The notes: generated by a model not told the origin, from the sequence alone. Positions 46,497 to 55,530 are shown, counted from the first letter of the stretch. The stretch: DNA of 64,000 bases from Oceanobacillus arenosus (GCF_003369575.1 NZ_PIOC01000001.1:248001-312000), one strand, 5' to 3'. Translations and numbers: made by a program.

Positions 46497-46526
46497 ACAG
46501 GTGACTAAGAATATTCCTAGTCACCT
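46497..46526. terminator. Hairpin beside the DnaA-box cluster
   Basis: AGGTGACTA / TAGTCACCT with GAATATTC inside, so the whole 28 bp is nearly palindromic. It lies directly after the last DnaA box. It could be a terminator-like structure or a protein site; no strong T run adjoins. Confidence 0.45.
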
Positions 46527-46601
46527 CGATACAATATTTTTCCTCTTCTCCAGCCCTCAGTAACTTATTTTCTATTACCTCGCTTGAAATAGTAGAAAAA
46601 T

Positions 46602-46640
46602 AAGGACAAGGAAGCAATGATGCATCCTTGTCCTTAACTA
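46602..46640 (-). terminator. Terminator of the second opp operon
   Basis: AAGGACAAGGA / TCCTTGTCCTT is a perfect 11-bp stem, followed on the minus strand by TATTTTTC. It lies after oppF-2. Confidence 0.9.
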
Positions 46641-46644
46641 TGAT

Positions 46645-47580
46645 CTATTTCTTTGCAGCGTCTTTTTTGTACTGCTCAAATTCCTTTGTTGTACAACGTA
46701 CCCAATGTCTTGGGCTCACTTCTCTAAATTCAGGTTCTTCACTTGAATCGTGTACGCTCGGATCATATGTGATACGTGTGCGATTACGTTCATATTCTGG
46801 ATCTGGTAGAGGTATCGCAGAAAGCAGTGATTTCGTATATGGATGAATTGGATTATTATACAATTCTTCACTATCTGCAAGCTCTACTAGGTTTCCTAAA
46901 TACATTACGCCGATACGATCACTGATATATTTTACCATCGAAAGGTCATGCGCAATAAATAAGTAGGTCAACCCACGTTCTTTTTGTAATCTCTTCAGTA
47001 GGTTTACTACCTGAGCCTGAATCGATACATCAAGTGCAGAAATAGGTTCATCGGCAATGATGAACTCTGGTTCTACTGCAAGTGCACGCGCAATTCCAAT
47101 CCGTTGTCTTTGTCCGCCACTGAATTCATGCGGGAATCTTGTCGCATGCTCGCGGTTTAACCCAACAATTTCCAATAATTCCTCAACACGTTCTTTTCGT
47201 TCTTTATCGTTTTTAACTAATTTATGAACATCCAATCCTTCAGCAATAATGTCCAGTACCGTCATCCGCGGGTTTAATGAAGATGATGGATCTTGGAAAA
47301 TCATCTGCATTTTACGATTGAATTTCAATAGCTCTTGTTTTGATTTTTTCCCGTGAACATCTTCACCATTAAACTTAACTTCTCCACCTGTTGCATCGTA
47401 AAGGCGAATAATGGTTCTTCCTGTTGTCGATTTCCCTGATCCAGATTCGCCAACAAGTCCAAATGTTTCCCCACGAAGAATATCAAAGGATACACCATCA
47501 ACAGCCTTCACTATTTTATTTCGTCCAACATTAAAATGCTTCTGTAAATTAATTACTTCTAATAATTTATCTTCCGCCAT
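46645..47580 (-). CDS. oppF: Oligopeptide ABC transporter ATPase OppF, operon 2
   Basis: A 311-residue ATPase with Walker A GESGSGKS, signature [15 protein letters not shown] and Walker [13 protein letters not shown]. The C-terminal extension is short and lacks the cysteine cluster seen in operon 1. It ends in a charged tail ([11 protein letters not shown]), as in B. subtilis OppF. The start codon overlaps the oppD stop by 1 nt. With OppD it energises import of oligopeptides used for nutrition and, in bacilli, of signalling peptides. Confidence 0.92.
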   Translation of the reverse strand: MAEDKLLEVINLQKHFNVGRNKIVKAVDGVSFDILRGETFGLVGESGSGKSTTGRTIIRLYDATGGEVKFNGEDVHGKKSKQELLKFNRKMQMIFQDPSSSLNPRMTVLDIIAEGLDVHKLVKNDKERKERVEELLEIVGLNREHATRFPHEFSGGQRQRIGIARALAVEPEFIIADEPISALDVSIQAQVVNLLKRLQKERGLTYLFIAHDLSMVKYISDRIGVMYLGNLVELADSEELYNNPIHPYTKSLLSAIPLPDPEYERNRTRITYDPSVHDSSEEPEFREVSPRHWVRCTTKEFEQYKKDAAKK

Positions 47581-48623
47581 TATTGTTCACCTTCCATTTT
47601 CGAAAATCCTTGCATTCTACGCTTTACGGATTCTGGAGGCTCAATCTTTGGTGCATCTTCATGAAGTAACCATGTTGCTGCGTAATGTGTGTCCGATACT
47701 TTAAACATCGGCGGCTCCATCACAGTATCTATCTCAAGAGCAAATTTATTCCGTGGTGCAAATGCATCCCCTTTTGGAGGATTCAGCATATCAGGCGGAC
47801 TTCCAGGAATAGCATATAGCTCTTCTTCTGCACTATCTAATGTTGGCATGGAACCAAGTAGTCCCCATGTATATGGATGTTTCGGATTATAGAAGATATC
47901 ATCCACTGTTCCAACCTCTACTACTTTCCCAGCATACATTACTGCAACTCTATCTGCGACGTTGGCAACTACACCTAAGTCATGGGTAATGAAGATTAAT
48001 GCACTGTTCGTTTCCTTTTGGATCTTCTTCATCAATTCCAAAATTTGTGCCTGAATGGTTACATCAAGTGCTGTTGTCGGCTCATCCGCAATCAATAATT
48101 TTGGATTACATGCAAGTGCAATCGCAATAACAACACGCTGACGCATCCCACCAGAAAACTGATGTGGGTATTGATTCATCCGAACATCCGGTTGGGGAAT
48201 TCCAACTAATTCCAATAACTCGGTCGCTTTTTTCTTCGCATCAGCACGATTCATGTTCTGATGTTTGATCAGACCTTCCATGATCTGATTGCCTACCTTC
48301 ATTGTTGGGTTAAGAGAAGACATCGGATCTTGGAACACCATCGCAATATCATTACCACGGATTTTCTGCATTTCCTTCACTGATTTCTTTACGAGGTCTT
48401 CCCCCTCAAACAGGATTTGACCAGATTTTATGATACCTTGTGGCTTTGGAAGCAGTCCCATTAGTGTTGTTGATGTTACAGATTTCCCGGAACCTGATTC
48501 ACCAACAATCGCTAATGTTTCTCCTTTATTTAAATCAAAGTTTACACCTCGAACAGCTTGTACCTCGCCATTGTAGGTGTTAAATGATACTTTTAAATCT
48601 TTGACTTCTAATAATTTACTCAT
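47580..48623 (-). CDS. oppD: Oligopeptide ABC transporter ATPase OppD, operon 2
   Basis: A 347-residue ATPase with Walker A GESGSGKS, signature [15 protein letters not shown] and Walker [13 protein letters not shown]. The C-terminal region reads [18 protein letters not shown] and [20 protein letters not shown], the version found in B. subtilis OppD. It has no Fe-S type cysteines. Strongly conserved order oppA-B-C-D-F. It lies 18 bp after oppC. Confidence 0.93.
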   Translation of the reverse strand: MSKLLEVKDLKVSFNTYNGEVQAVRGVNFDLNKGETLAIVGESGSGKSVTSTTLMGLLPKPQGIIKSGQILFEGEDLVKKSVKEMQKIRGNDIAMVFQDPMSSLNPTMKVGNQIMEGLIKHQNMNRADAKKKATELLELVGIPQPDVRMNQYPHQFSGGMRQRVVIAIALACNPKLLIADEPTTALDVTIQAQILELMKKIQKETNSALIFITHDLGVVANVADRVAVMYAGKVVEVGTVDDIFYNPKHPYTWGLLGSMPTLDSAEEELYAIPGSPPDMLNPPKGDAFAPRNKFALEIDTVMEPPMFKVSDTHYAATWLLHEDAPKIEPPESVKRRMQGFSKMEGEQ

Positions 48624-48641
48624 TTAATAACACCTACCTTT

Positions 48642-49796
48642 TTATTTATGCATTTTCGGATCAAACGCATCGCGTAATCCGTCCCCAATTAGATTGAATG
48701 CAATCATAATTAACGAAATCAAGACCGCTGGGTACACTAGTAAATATGGATACAATCTTAAATTATCGAACCCTGCATTAATCAATGAACCAAGTGATGC
48801 ATCTGGTGGAACAATACCAAGCCCAATAAAGCTCAAGAATGCTTCAAAGAAGATCGCATCTGGAATCGTAAACATCGTGTTGATGATAATAATCCCACTG
48901 ATATTCGGTAATAAATGTTTCATTATTACTTTTCCATTTGATTGACCCAACGTTCGTGCTGCAAGAACAAATTCTTGGTTCTTAAGTTTTAATACTTCAC
49001 CACGGACAATTCGCGCCATTCCTGTCCATCCAGTAATGGAAAGGGCAACAACAATCGACGTTATCCCTGGCTGGAGGACAAGCATCATTAATAGAACAAC
49101 GACGAGATTCGGTATACCGACAAGAATCTCGATGATTCGCATCATGACGTTATCGACTTTTCCACCATAGAATCCGGCGATTCCACCATAAGCAACCCCG
49201 ACTACCAGTCCGATGACTGCTGCAACAAATGCAATGATCAATGAAACTCTCGTACCTTCCCATAGACGTGTCCATTGGTCACGTCCAAGTGTATCCGTTC
49301 CTAACCAGAAATATTGATCGGACATATCCTTCGCATCATAGATATGATACGTTGCATCGACAACTGCAGAGTTTCTGCTACCATCACCTTCATCAACAAC
49401 TTTAATATCAATAAATTCCTCTTTATTATCATAACGTGCGATAGCATTCGCAGTTGCCGCTTCGACATCATTGCCACGATACTTTCCACTTAATGTTCCA
49501 TCTAAACCAAGCCAAGAAATTTTTTCTAAGACCGGTACATGTGGAGGCATCTTCGCTCTTGTTAAATCCTGATCGTCAGTCCCATATTCATTCATTTGCG
49601 GTCCGAAAATACTCATTAGGATTATGATGACGACTAAGAACACACTAATGACTGCTAACTTATTTTTGAAAAAGGCTCTTCTAGCATCCTGCATAAAGGT
49701 TCTACTAGGACCAGAGATTTTTTCACTTGTATCTTCTTTTCGTACTAGTGGAACAAGCAGTTCCTTTGGTATCTTATTCTGATCATTTGTAGCCAT
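48642..49796 (-). CDS. oppC: Oligopeptide ABC transporter permease OppC with long external loop, operon 2
   Basis: A 384-residue permease, about 80 residues longer than OppC of operon 1 (306). The extra sequence lies after span 1, between about residues 70 and 165, and is hydrophilic (DQDLTRAKMPPHVPVLEKIS, YRGNDVEAATANAIARYDNK, ATYHIYDAKDMSDQYFWLGT). It would face outside the membrane. The transport core is complete, with the EAA loop ARTLGQSNGKVIMKHLLPN and C-terminal GDGLRDAFDPKMHK. The loop could contact the binding protein. It ends 18 bp before oppD. Confidence 0.92.
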   Translation of the reverse strand: MATNDQNKIPKELLVPLVRKEDTSEKISGPSRTFMQDARRAFFKNKLAVISVFLVVIIILMSIFGPQMNEYGTDDQDLTRAKMPPHVPVLEKISWLGLDGTLSGKYRGNDVEAATANAIARYDNKEEFIDIKVVDEGDGSRNSAVVDATYHIYDAKDMSDQYFWLGTDTLGRDQWTRLWEGTRVSLIIAFVAAVIGLVVGVAYGGIAGFYGGKVDNVMMRIIEILVGIPNLVVVLLMMLVLQPGITSIVVALSITGWTGMARIVRGEVLKLKNQEFVLAARTLGQSNGKVIMKHLLPNISGIIIINTMFTIPDAIFFEAFLSFIGLGIVPPDASLGSLINAGFDNLRLYPYLLVYPAVLISLIMIAFNLIGDGLRDAFDPKMHK

Positions 49797-49797
49797 A

Positions 49798-50727
49798 TTA
49801 ACTATTACCTCCCGAAACTCTTATTCTAGGATCAATTAATCCGTAAAGGAGGTCAATTATTAAGATGATCACAACAAAAAGAAAAGCAAATAATAAGGTT
49901 GTTCCCATAATTGTTGGATAATCATTTAAAGTAACGGATGTTACAAACTGTTCTCCAATTCCAGGAATAGCAAAAATTTGCTCAATAACCATGGAACCAG
50001 TCATCATACTTACTGCCATTGGACCAATAACTGTAATTAACGGAATTAACCCGTTACGTAGCCCGTGTTTAAATACAACGCCAACCTCGCTGATTCCTTT
50101 TGCGCGAGCAGTAAGAATAAAGTTAGAGTTTAACACGTCTACCATTTCCGTCCGAATAAACCGGGCAGCTGTAGCCATTGGGAAGATCATTAATGCAATG
50201 GTTGGCAGGATTGAATATTCGAATCCTCCCCATAATGCAACGGGGAACCATTCTAACCGAACAGCAAATACATATTGCAGGATTCCTGCAAATACAAAGT
50301 TGGGGATGGATGAACCTAACACAGCGATTATTGTTGAGGTATAATCGATAGCACCGTTACGGAATACTGCTGCAATTAATCCCAAAATGATTCCTATAAA
50401 TGATCCAATCAATAATGACTGAAAACCTAATTGTAGGGAAGGTCCCATACGGTCCATTAATATCTTTGTTACTGGTGTGTTATCAAAAGCAAAGGAAACT
50501 CCTAAATCACCTTTAACTAATCCACCCATATACCTTAGATATTGCACTGGTACAGGATCATTTAAGCCGTATTTCTCTAGTACAATAGCTTTTTGTTCTT
50601 CACTCAGTTTATCTTCAGCGCTTAACGGGCTACCGGGTAGCATTTTCATCATGAAGAATGTAACAGTAGCGATAATGAATAGTGTGATTAACATATAGAA
50701 TAACCGTTGTAGTATATAGCGGAACAT
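49798..50727 (-). CDS. oppB: Oligopeptide ABC transporter permease OppB, operon 2
   Basis: A 309-residue permease with six spans. It has the N-terminal YMLITLFIIATVTFFMMKML, the EAA loop ARAKGISEVGVVFKHGLRNG and the C-terminal LLYGLIDPRIRVSGG. It forms the pore with OppC, whose start codon lies 1 bp beyond the oppB stop. The ribosome site is AGGAGG. The gap to oppA holds an imperfect hairpin. Confidence 0.93.
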   Translation of the reverse strand: MFRYILQRLFYMLITLFIIATVTFFMMKMLPGSPLSAEDKLSEEQKAIVLEKYGLNDPVPVQYLRYMGGLVKGDLGVSFAFDNTPVTKILMDRMGPSLQLGFQSLLIGSFIGIILGLIAAVFRNGAIDYTSTIIAVLGSSIPNFVFAGILQYVFAVRLEWFPVALWGGFEYSILPTIALMIFPMATAARFIRTEMVDVLNSNFILTARAKGISEVGVVFKHGLRNGLIPLITVIGPMAVSMMTGSMVIEQIFAIPGIGEQFVTSVTLNDYPTIMGTTLLFAFLFVVIILIIDLLYGLIDPRIRVSGGNS

Positions 50728-50807
50728 GCCAGCACCTCCTAAATTCAGATTTAAATAATATAAATAACGAAATGTTCGATATTATAAGATTTTTTAATCA
50801 CAATGGA

Positions 50808-50845
50808 ACAAGAGAGCATGGCCCTTTTGAGGCAAACTCTCTTGT
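50808..50845 (-). terminator. Intercistronic hairpin between oppA-2 and oppB-2
   Basis: ACAAGAGAG / CTCTCTTGT arms with inner GGCC-type pairing. No T run follows on the minus strand, consistent with partial termination or mRNA protection that favours oppA product. It is the positional equivalent of the hairpin in operon 1. Confidence 0.6.
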
Positions 50846-50886
50846 CAATTATTAATAATCATATTCGATTAGCAACAATAAATCAA

Positions 50887-52578
50887 TTATTCTGCTGAAC
50901 CAACACTAGCCCATTTATATTCATACGTTGCACCAAATGGGTTTACAATAACACCTTGTACTTTTGGTGACACTAATTGTGCTACCGCCTTTTGATAGAT
51001 AGGTGCAATTGCAGCATCTTCAAATAAAACTTTTTCAGCTTCTAAGAAGTTTTCATATCGTGCTGCATTATCTGTTGCTAGCTCTGTTGTTGTTGCATTG
51101 ATTAATTCATCGTATTTAGGATTTGAGTAACCCATCTTGTTATTATCGCCATCTGTCAAGAATAAGTTCAAGAAAGTGTATGGATCAAGATAGTCTGGTC
51201 CCCAACCTGAAATTAGTAGGTCGTAATCCATGTTCGAATCCAAATCAAGACGTTGTTTAAATGGTACGTTTTTCAATGTTACAGTAAGACCAGGTAAGGT
51301 TGTTGATAATTGGTTAGATAAATATTCACCCATTACTTTAGCACTCTCACCATCATCACCAAGTAATTCAAGTTCTACTGCATCTGTTCCAAGTTCTTCT
51401 AGACCTTTATTCCAGTATTCTAGTGCTGCATCAACATCATATGTTACAAGATCGCCATTAACTTCACGGAAGTCCGTTCCAGCTTCTGGTGAATCCTCTG
51501 GCATTCTTGAGAAGTCAGATGGAAGGATTCCATTTGCAACAAGGGATCCGTTATTTAAGATTTCGTTGACGATTGCTTCTTTATCAAATGCTCTACTAAT
51601 TGCAGCACGAATATTTGTGTTTGCAAGTGCTTCGTTTCTAGTTTCATTCATTTTCAAAAAGTACATAGCTGTTTGTGGTTCAACAGTATAATCTTCATGT
51701 GTAGCATATTGGTCAACAAGATCTGATGATAATGGCGCACGATCTACTGTACCTGCTTCATATAAATCGACACCAGTTTGTGGTTTCTTAACTACTTCAT
51801 ATGTCATCTTATCTAATTGAACTGTGTCTGCATCCCAGTAATCATCGTTTTTCACAAGATTCCATGAGTTACTTGTGCTTTCCCAATCTTTTAAGATAAA
51901 TGGTCCATTAGCAAGTAATGTATCAGAGCTTGTTGCGAATTTATCGCCTTGTTCTTCAACAAATTTTTGATTTAGCGGTAGGAATGTACCAAATGTTGTT
52001 AACGATTCAAAGTATGCTGTTGGATTTTCTAATTCAACAACTAGAGTGTAGTCGCCATCTGCTTTAACACCTAAGTCTTCAACAGGAGCTTCACCTGTGC
52101 TTATCGCTGTAGCATTCTTGATAACACCGTTCATCATGTATGGACCATATTCTGATCCAGTATCTGGATTTACTGCACGTTGCCATGCATAAACAAAGTC
52201 ATTTGCAGTTACAGGGTCACCATTTGACCATTTTGCATCTTCACGTAAGTTAAATGTCCAAGTAAGGCCATCATCACTTACTGTATGGTCAATTGCAATA
52301 CCTTCTTGTATTTGTGCATTTTCACCTAGACGATATAAACCTTCCATTGTTGTTCCTAAGAACTGGAAACCATATTCATCTGTTGCAAGGGATGGGTCCA
52401 TTGAAGGAATTGTATCCCCATTAACAAAGTTAAGTACGTTTTCTCCTTCTGTAGCTGTACCTTCTGTTCCTTTTCCTGCATTGTCAGATGGTTTTTCTGA
52501 ACTACCACCGCCACAAGCAGCTAATACACTTAATATTAAACCAAAGGCAAGTAATAATGCCCAATTTTTAAGCTTCAT
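50887..52578 (-). CDS. oppA: Oligopeptide-binding lipoprotein OppA, operon 2
   Basis: A 563-residue SBP_bac_5 lipoprotein. The signal peptide has lipobox VLAAC (Cys22) and is followed by a Gly/Ser-rich linker. The binding domain carries DDGLTWTFNLREDAKWSNGD-type sequence, TANDFVYAWQRAVNPDTGSE and the late MDYDLLISGWGPDYLDPYTF. It captures extracellular peptides for OppBCDF. Intact, unlike the paralogue in operon 1. GGGAGG precedes the ATG. Confidence 0.93.
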   Translation of the reverse strand: MKLKNWALLLAFGLILSVLAACGGGSSEKPSDNAGKGTEGTATEGENVLNFVNGDTIPSMDPSLATDEYGFQFLGTTMEGLYRLGENAQIQEGIAIDHTVSDDGLTWTFNLREDAKWSNGDPVTANDFVYAWQRAVNPDTGSEYGPYMMNGVIKNATAISTGEAPVEDLGVKADGDYTLVVELENPTAYFESLTTFGTFLPLNQKFVEEQGDKFATSSDTLLANGPFILKDWESTSNSWNLVKNDDYWDADTVQLDKMTYEVVKKPQTGVDLYEAGTVDRAPLSSDLVDQYATHEDYTVEPQTAMYFLKMNETRNEALANTNIRAAISRAFDKEAIVNEILNNGSLVANGILPSDFSRMPEDSPEAGTDFREVNGDLVTYDVDAALEYWNKGLEELGTDAVELELLGDDGESAKVMGEYLSNQLSTTLPGLTVTLKNVPFKQRLDLDSNMDYDLLISGWGPDYLDPYTFLNLFLTDGDNNKMGYSNPKYDELINATTTELATDNAARYENFLEAEKVLFEDAAIAPIYQKAVAQLVSPKVQGVIVNPFGATYEYKWASVGSAE

Positions 52579-52898
52579 TTCGTCGGCCTCCCATAGTTGT
52601 TTTTTTCTGAATATTCAAGATAAAGAAGTTATTCGATAACTTATAATGAAGATTATATCGCTATTTTAACTAGAATGCAAAGTTTTTTTTACAAAAAAGA
52701 ATAATCCCTGTAAACTTTTGTCGAATAATGTCACAAGGCATATGGCTTTCGTCTCCTTTTTTAAAATTTGTAACATCATTTCAATTCTACTTTTTCAAAT
52801 AGATATGGTATACTATCGTTCGTTATAGGAAGCTTCTAATATGTTTATATTTTCCATAACATAGGGATAAAATTACAAGAATCATAGGTGGAATTAGC

Positions 52899-53261
52899 AT
52901 GAAAGCGAAACATTATATATACTTAGTCTATAATTTAATTGTTACCACACTTCTTTTCCTCATTTTTTCAAAGCAATACAATCTCACCAATTTCATCAAT
53001 GCATTATTTTATATTTCACTTATCTATATCGTCATCGGATTGTTTATGTATATTAAACGAGAAGGTTTCTTTGATGGTATCACGTTTGGATTTCGAAGGT
53101 TTTGGAGTGTAATGTCACGGAACCCGGATTACTTAGAGGAATGGAAAGAGAAACCTTTGCCATCAGAGAGAAAGCATGAGAAATTCTACCGGTTTATTAA
53201 ATTTCAAGGAATTGCCTTATTGATTATTTTAGTAATCCTGATGGTTATCTACTATCTATAA
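52899..53261 (+). CDS. DUF3899 membrane protein
   Basis: A 120-residue protein with three spans (about 8-24, 32-52 and 100-119). It contains the DUF3899 middle segment REGFFDGITFGFRRFWSVMS followed by a charged NPDYLEEWKEKPLPSE. Function unknown. It is transcribed divergently from oppA-2. An extended -10 promoter (TGG-TATACT at 52806-52814) precedes it. AGGTGG lies before the ATG. A MITE-like element follows at 53374, between this gene and a strong hairpin at 53680. Confidence 0.8.
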   Translation: MKAKHYIYLVYNLIVTTLLFLIFSKQYNLTNFINALFYISLIYIVIGLFMYIKREGFFDGITFGFRRFWSVMSRNPDYLEEWKEKPLPSERKHEKFYRFIKFQGIALLIILVILMVIYYL

Positions 53262-53373
53262 GAAAACTAAGCAGTGAGAGGAAATATATACTTGTAGAGG
53301 GTGACAAGATCCTCTCAGCCACTATGTTGGTTTCTTATCTGCAAAGTGATAAACAATAACTAGCAATTGATGA

Positions 53374-53647
53374 AAAGTGAGAACTAGGCGCAAAGTTGAT
53401 TTCCGCTACGGACAGTCGCTTTCCGCGGGCAACGGCGATAGGTAGTGCGTTGGTACTCCTATATCGCTGGGTTTCGCACAAACCCAGCGTAGGAAATATA
53501 CGGAGACTTCTGCGGGAGGAACGGCCTCGGTGAGACTCTGAAGTGCGGTAGCACAAAGAGGCTCACCAGCCGCCCGCGAAAAGCGGAGTGTATTTCCGGA
53601 GCGACGGCCAAGGAAGCAAATATCATCCTAAGTTAGTTTGCACTTTA
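53374..53647. repeat. MITE-like element, copy 4 (inverted orientation)
   Basis: It begins AAAGTGAGAACTAGGCGC and ends AGTTAGTTTGCACTTT. It carries GTTGATTTCCGCTACGGACA, ATACGGAGACTTCTGCGGG, GGTGAGACTCTG, GAGGCTCACCAGC and GTGTATTTCCGGAGCGA, which are the blocks of copies 1 and 3 in reverse complement. Termini are diverged (3-4 mismatches to the consensus). Its middle has an extra segment with a GCTGGGTTTCGCACAAACCCAGC hairpin. Confidence 0.78.
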
Positions 53648-53679
53648 TGAAATTAAACAAACTATACGAAATTATCCTA

Positions 53680-53729
53680 TCCATTAAAGAAACCTCACTA
53701 TTTTATTATTGTGAGGTTTCTTTAATGGA
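53680..53729. terminator. Strong 19-bp hairpin
   Basis: TCCATTAAAGAAACCTCAC (53680-53698) and its exact complement at 53711-53729 enclose a 12-nt AT loop. AT-rich outer arms give U-rich ends on either strand. It could terminate the DUF3899 transcript, now displaced about 420 bp from the gene by a MITE-like element. Confidence 0.6.
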
Positions 53730-53861
53730 TTATTTACGGGTTAATTGTACTGGAAATAACAATGCTTCTATCCCACTCTTGCTTTCAATAATTTAATCAG
53801 ATTATAACGATCCACAACAATTAAAAATGAACATATTTTCTCTTAAACTTTCCATCACTTC

Positions 53862-53890
53862 TTGACAATATTAGGAAAATTCAATATGAT
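53862..53890 (+). promoter_or_regulatory. SigmaA promoter
   Basis: TTGACA (53862-53867) and TATGAT (53885-53890) are separated by exactly 17 bp. They lie about 75 bp before the start of the regulator gene. Confidence 0.85.
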
Positions 53891-53966
53891 AGTAGGAATT
53901 ATTTAATAATTTCGAAAGTAAATATCTAGTATTGATGCAATTGAACGGTAAAGGAGCTGAGCAGAG

Positions 53967-55259
53967 ATGAGAATAAAAATCGCGATGTTTGGTAGATCAG
54001 AGACAATCATGAGAGCTAAAGCAATCATAGGAGATAACCCTAATATCAGCCTTCTTCCCTTTATCTACGAAGAAGAAATGGAAGTGCTAGAATTAATCGA
54101 GAGAGCTTTTCTGTGCGATATATACATATTTACTGAACCAATTTCCTATTTATATGTAAAAGAAAAAATAGAAAAAAAACGTTTACCAGTAGTACAGGTC
54201 GCATTGGATGAACATACGCTGCTAGCCTCCGTCTATCAGTTAATCCAGCAATGCCAGCAAGTGGTTAATCGGTTTTCTGTCGATGTAATTGAAGGGGCAA
54301 ATATCATTCCCGTGCTAAGAGAATTAAATATTCATAGAGAGCATGTTTTTCATTATAGCTATTTGCGGGATGTCGTCGTTGATTTGGATGAAATTATCGA
54401 GCACCATACACATCTTTGGAATGAAGGAAAAATTGACCATGTCATAACTTCAAGCAAAGAGGTAGAATACCGACTCTATCTATTGAATATCCCGGCCAGC
54501 TTAATGCGAATCCCATCGAAAAATATCGAACAAGCAATTATGAAAGCAGCCTCGATGATTAATTTTAAGCAGACAACAAGTGCACAGGTCGTGGTTGGCT
54601 ATGCATCACTTAAATCTCCGCCTGTTGGATTAGCAATACAGGATGAACATGTCTTACAAATTACACAAGACAAAATCCAAGCTGCATTAACCCTCTTTGC
54701 AAAAAATACCAATGCAGCTGTTTTTGCGATTAGCGGGAATCAATTTGCAATCGTCGGTACGAAGAACTTACTGGATTATTTAACCAGTCATTATCGTGAT
54801 TTTCCGCTATTTCATGAGTTGACAAACCAATTACAGCTTCCCGTTGACATAGGCTTTGGACTCGGATTGTCACCAGAGGAGGCCGAAGAAAATGCACAAT
54901 TAGCACTGAATGCCTGCAGTTTGGAGGAAAAGAGCATTAGTTATATTATTAATGAACGGAAGGAATTAATTGGGCCTATTGGGGTCAAGAAGCATGTCGA
55001 TACGTCCAAGTTATATCAGGCACTTATTCATAAGGCAAGATTAAATAATGAATTATCCTATAACTTTATTGAATTCATTACGAACCGCAATAATGAGCCA
55101 TTCTCCTCGAATGATATTGCTGTTTTCTATAATGTGACAAAGCGTAGCGCAGAACGAACCGTGAATAAGCTTCTATCAGGTGAGGTGATTAGAGTATCAG
55201 GAGAGGAAAGACCATATTTAAAGGGAAGACCGCGAAAGCTTTTTACGTTGAATCAATAA
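53967..55259 (+). CDS. Putative multidomain transcriptional regulator (PrpR_N-like, cyclase-fold-like, winged helix)
   Basis: A 430-residue protein I cannot place in a named family. Residues 1-200 look like two alpha/beta lobes as in PrpR_N-type sensors (IKIAMFGRSETIMRAKAII, DHVITSSKEVEYRLYLLNIP). Residues 205-330 resemble a degenerate GGDEF/nucleotidyl-cyclase fold (NTNAAVFAISGNQFAIVGTK, VDIGFGLGLSPEEAEENAQL) without a GGDEF active site. Residues 355-430 form a winged helix (FSSNDIAVFYNVTKRSAERT, YLKGRPRKLFTL). A ligand-sensing DNA-binding role is inferred. AAAGGAG precedes the ATG. The stop codon lies inside a repeat-A copy. Confidence 0.7.
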   Translation: MRIKIAMFGRSETIMRAKAIIGDNPNISLLPFIYEEEMEVLELIERAFLCDIYIFTEPISYLYVKEKIEKKRLPVVQVALDEHTLLASVYQLIQQCQQVVNRFSVDVIEGANIIPVLRELNIHREHVFHYSYLRDVVVDLDEIIEHHTHLWNEGKIDHVITSSKEVEYRLYLLNIPASLMRIPSKNIEQAIMKAASMINFKQTTSAQVVVGYASLKSPPVGLAIQDEHVLQITQDKIQAALTLFAKNTNAAVFAISGNQFAIVGTKNLLDYLTSHYRDFPLFHELTNQLQLPVDIGFGLGLSPEEAEENAQLALNACSLEEKSISYIINERKELIGPIGVKKHVDTSKLYQALIHKARLNNELSYNFIEFITNRNNEPFSSNDIAVFYNVTKRSAERTVNKLLSGEVIRVSGEERPYLKGRPRKLFTLNQ

Positions 55260-55309
55260 AGTGTAACTTCATTCTGTGGTAGTCTTACTCCCCGTTGCAT
55301 GCGGGATAG
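55256..55309 (+). repeat. Dispersed repeat family A, copy 4
   Basis: ATAAAGTGTAACTTCATTCT at the start, TAGTCTTACTCCCCG in the middle and GCATGCGGGATAGA at the end. Its first bases include the TAA stop codon (55257-55259) of the preceding regulator gene. A repeat-B copy follows immediately. Confidence 0.78.
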
Positions 55310-55315
55310 AAGTTT

Positions 55316-55530
55316 AAGAACAAAAGCTTAAAGCTAGTTTGAGCTGTGTACGGACTGCGCCCCACAGGACGTGGGGTGGTTCGACGTTGCCAAAGGAAGT
55401 GGCGACCTTAGTCGAACTTCCCCTTGCCTTTTGATATAAAGGAAACTCTTTGGAAGCGTTAGCGGTTGACTTAGATTACGAAGGTGAGGGAAGTCTCGCT
55501 ACAGCTTTAGCGCTGGAGCTGGACGTGGCT
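55316..55530 (+). repeat. Dispersed repeat family B, full-length copy 2
   Basis: About 215 bp ending GCGCTGGAGCTGGACGTGGC. It contains a CCCCACAGGACGTGGGG hairpin, TTCGACGTTGCC, TTAGTCGAACTTCC and GCGGTTGACTTAG in the same order as 28262-28474. It is adjacent to a repeat-A copy. No ORF. Confidence 0.72.

Noticed and set aside
53335-53556. 73-residue minus-strand ORF (MCYRTSESHRGRSSRRS...)
   Set aside because: It is the translation of MITE copy 4, with no ribosome site.
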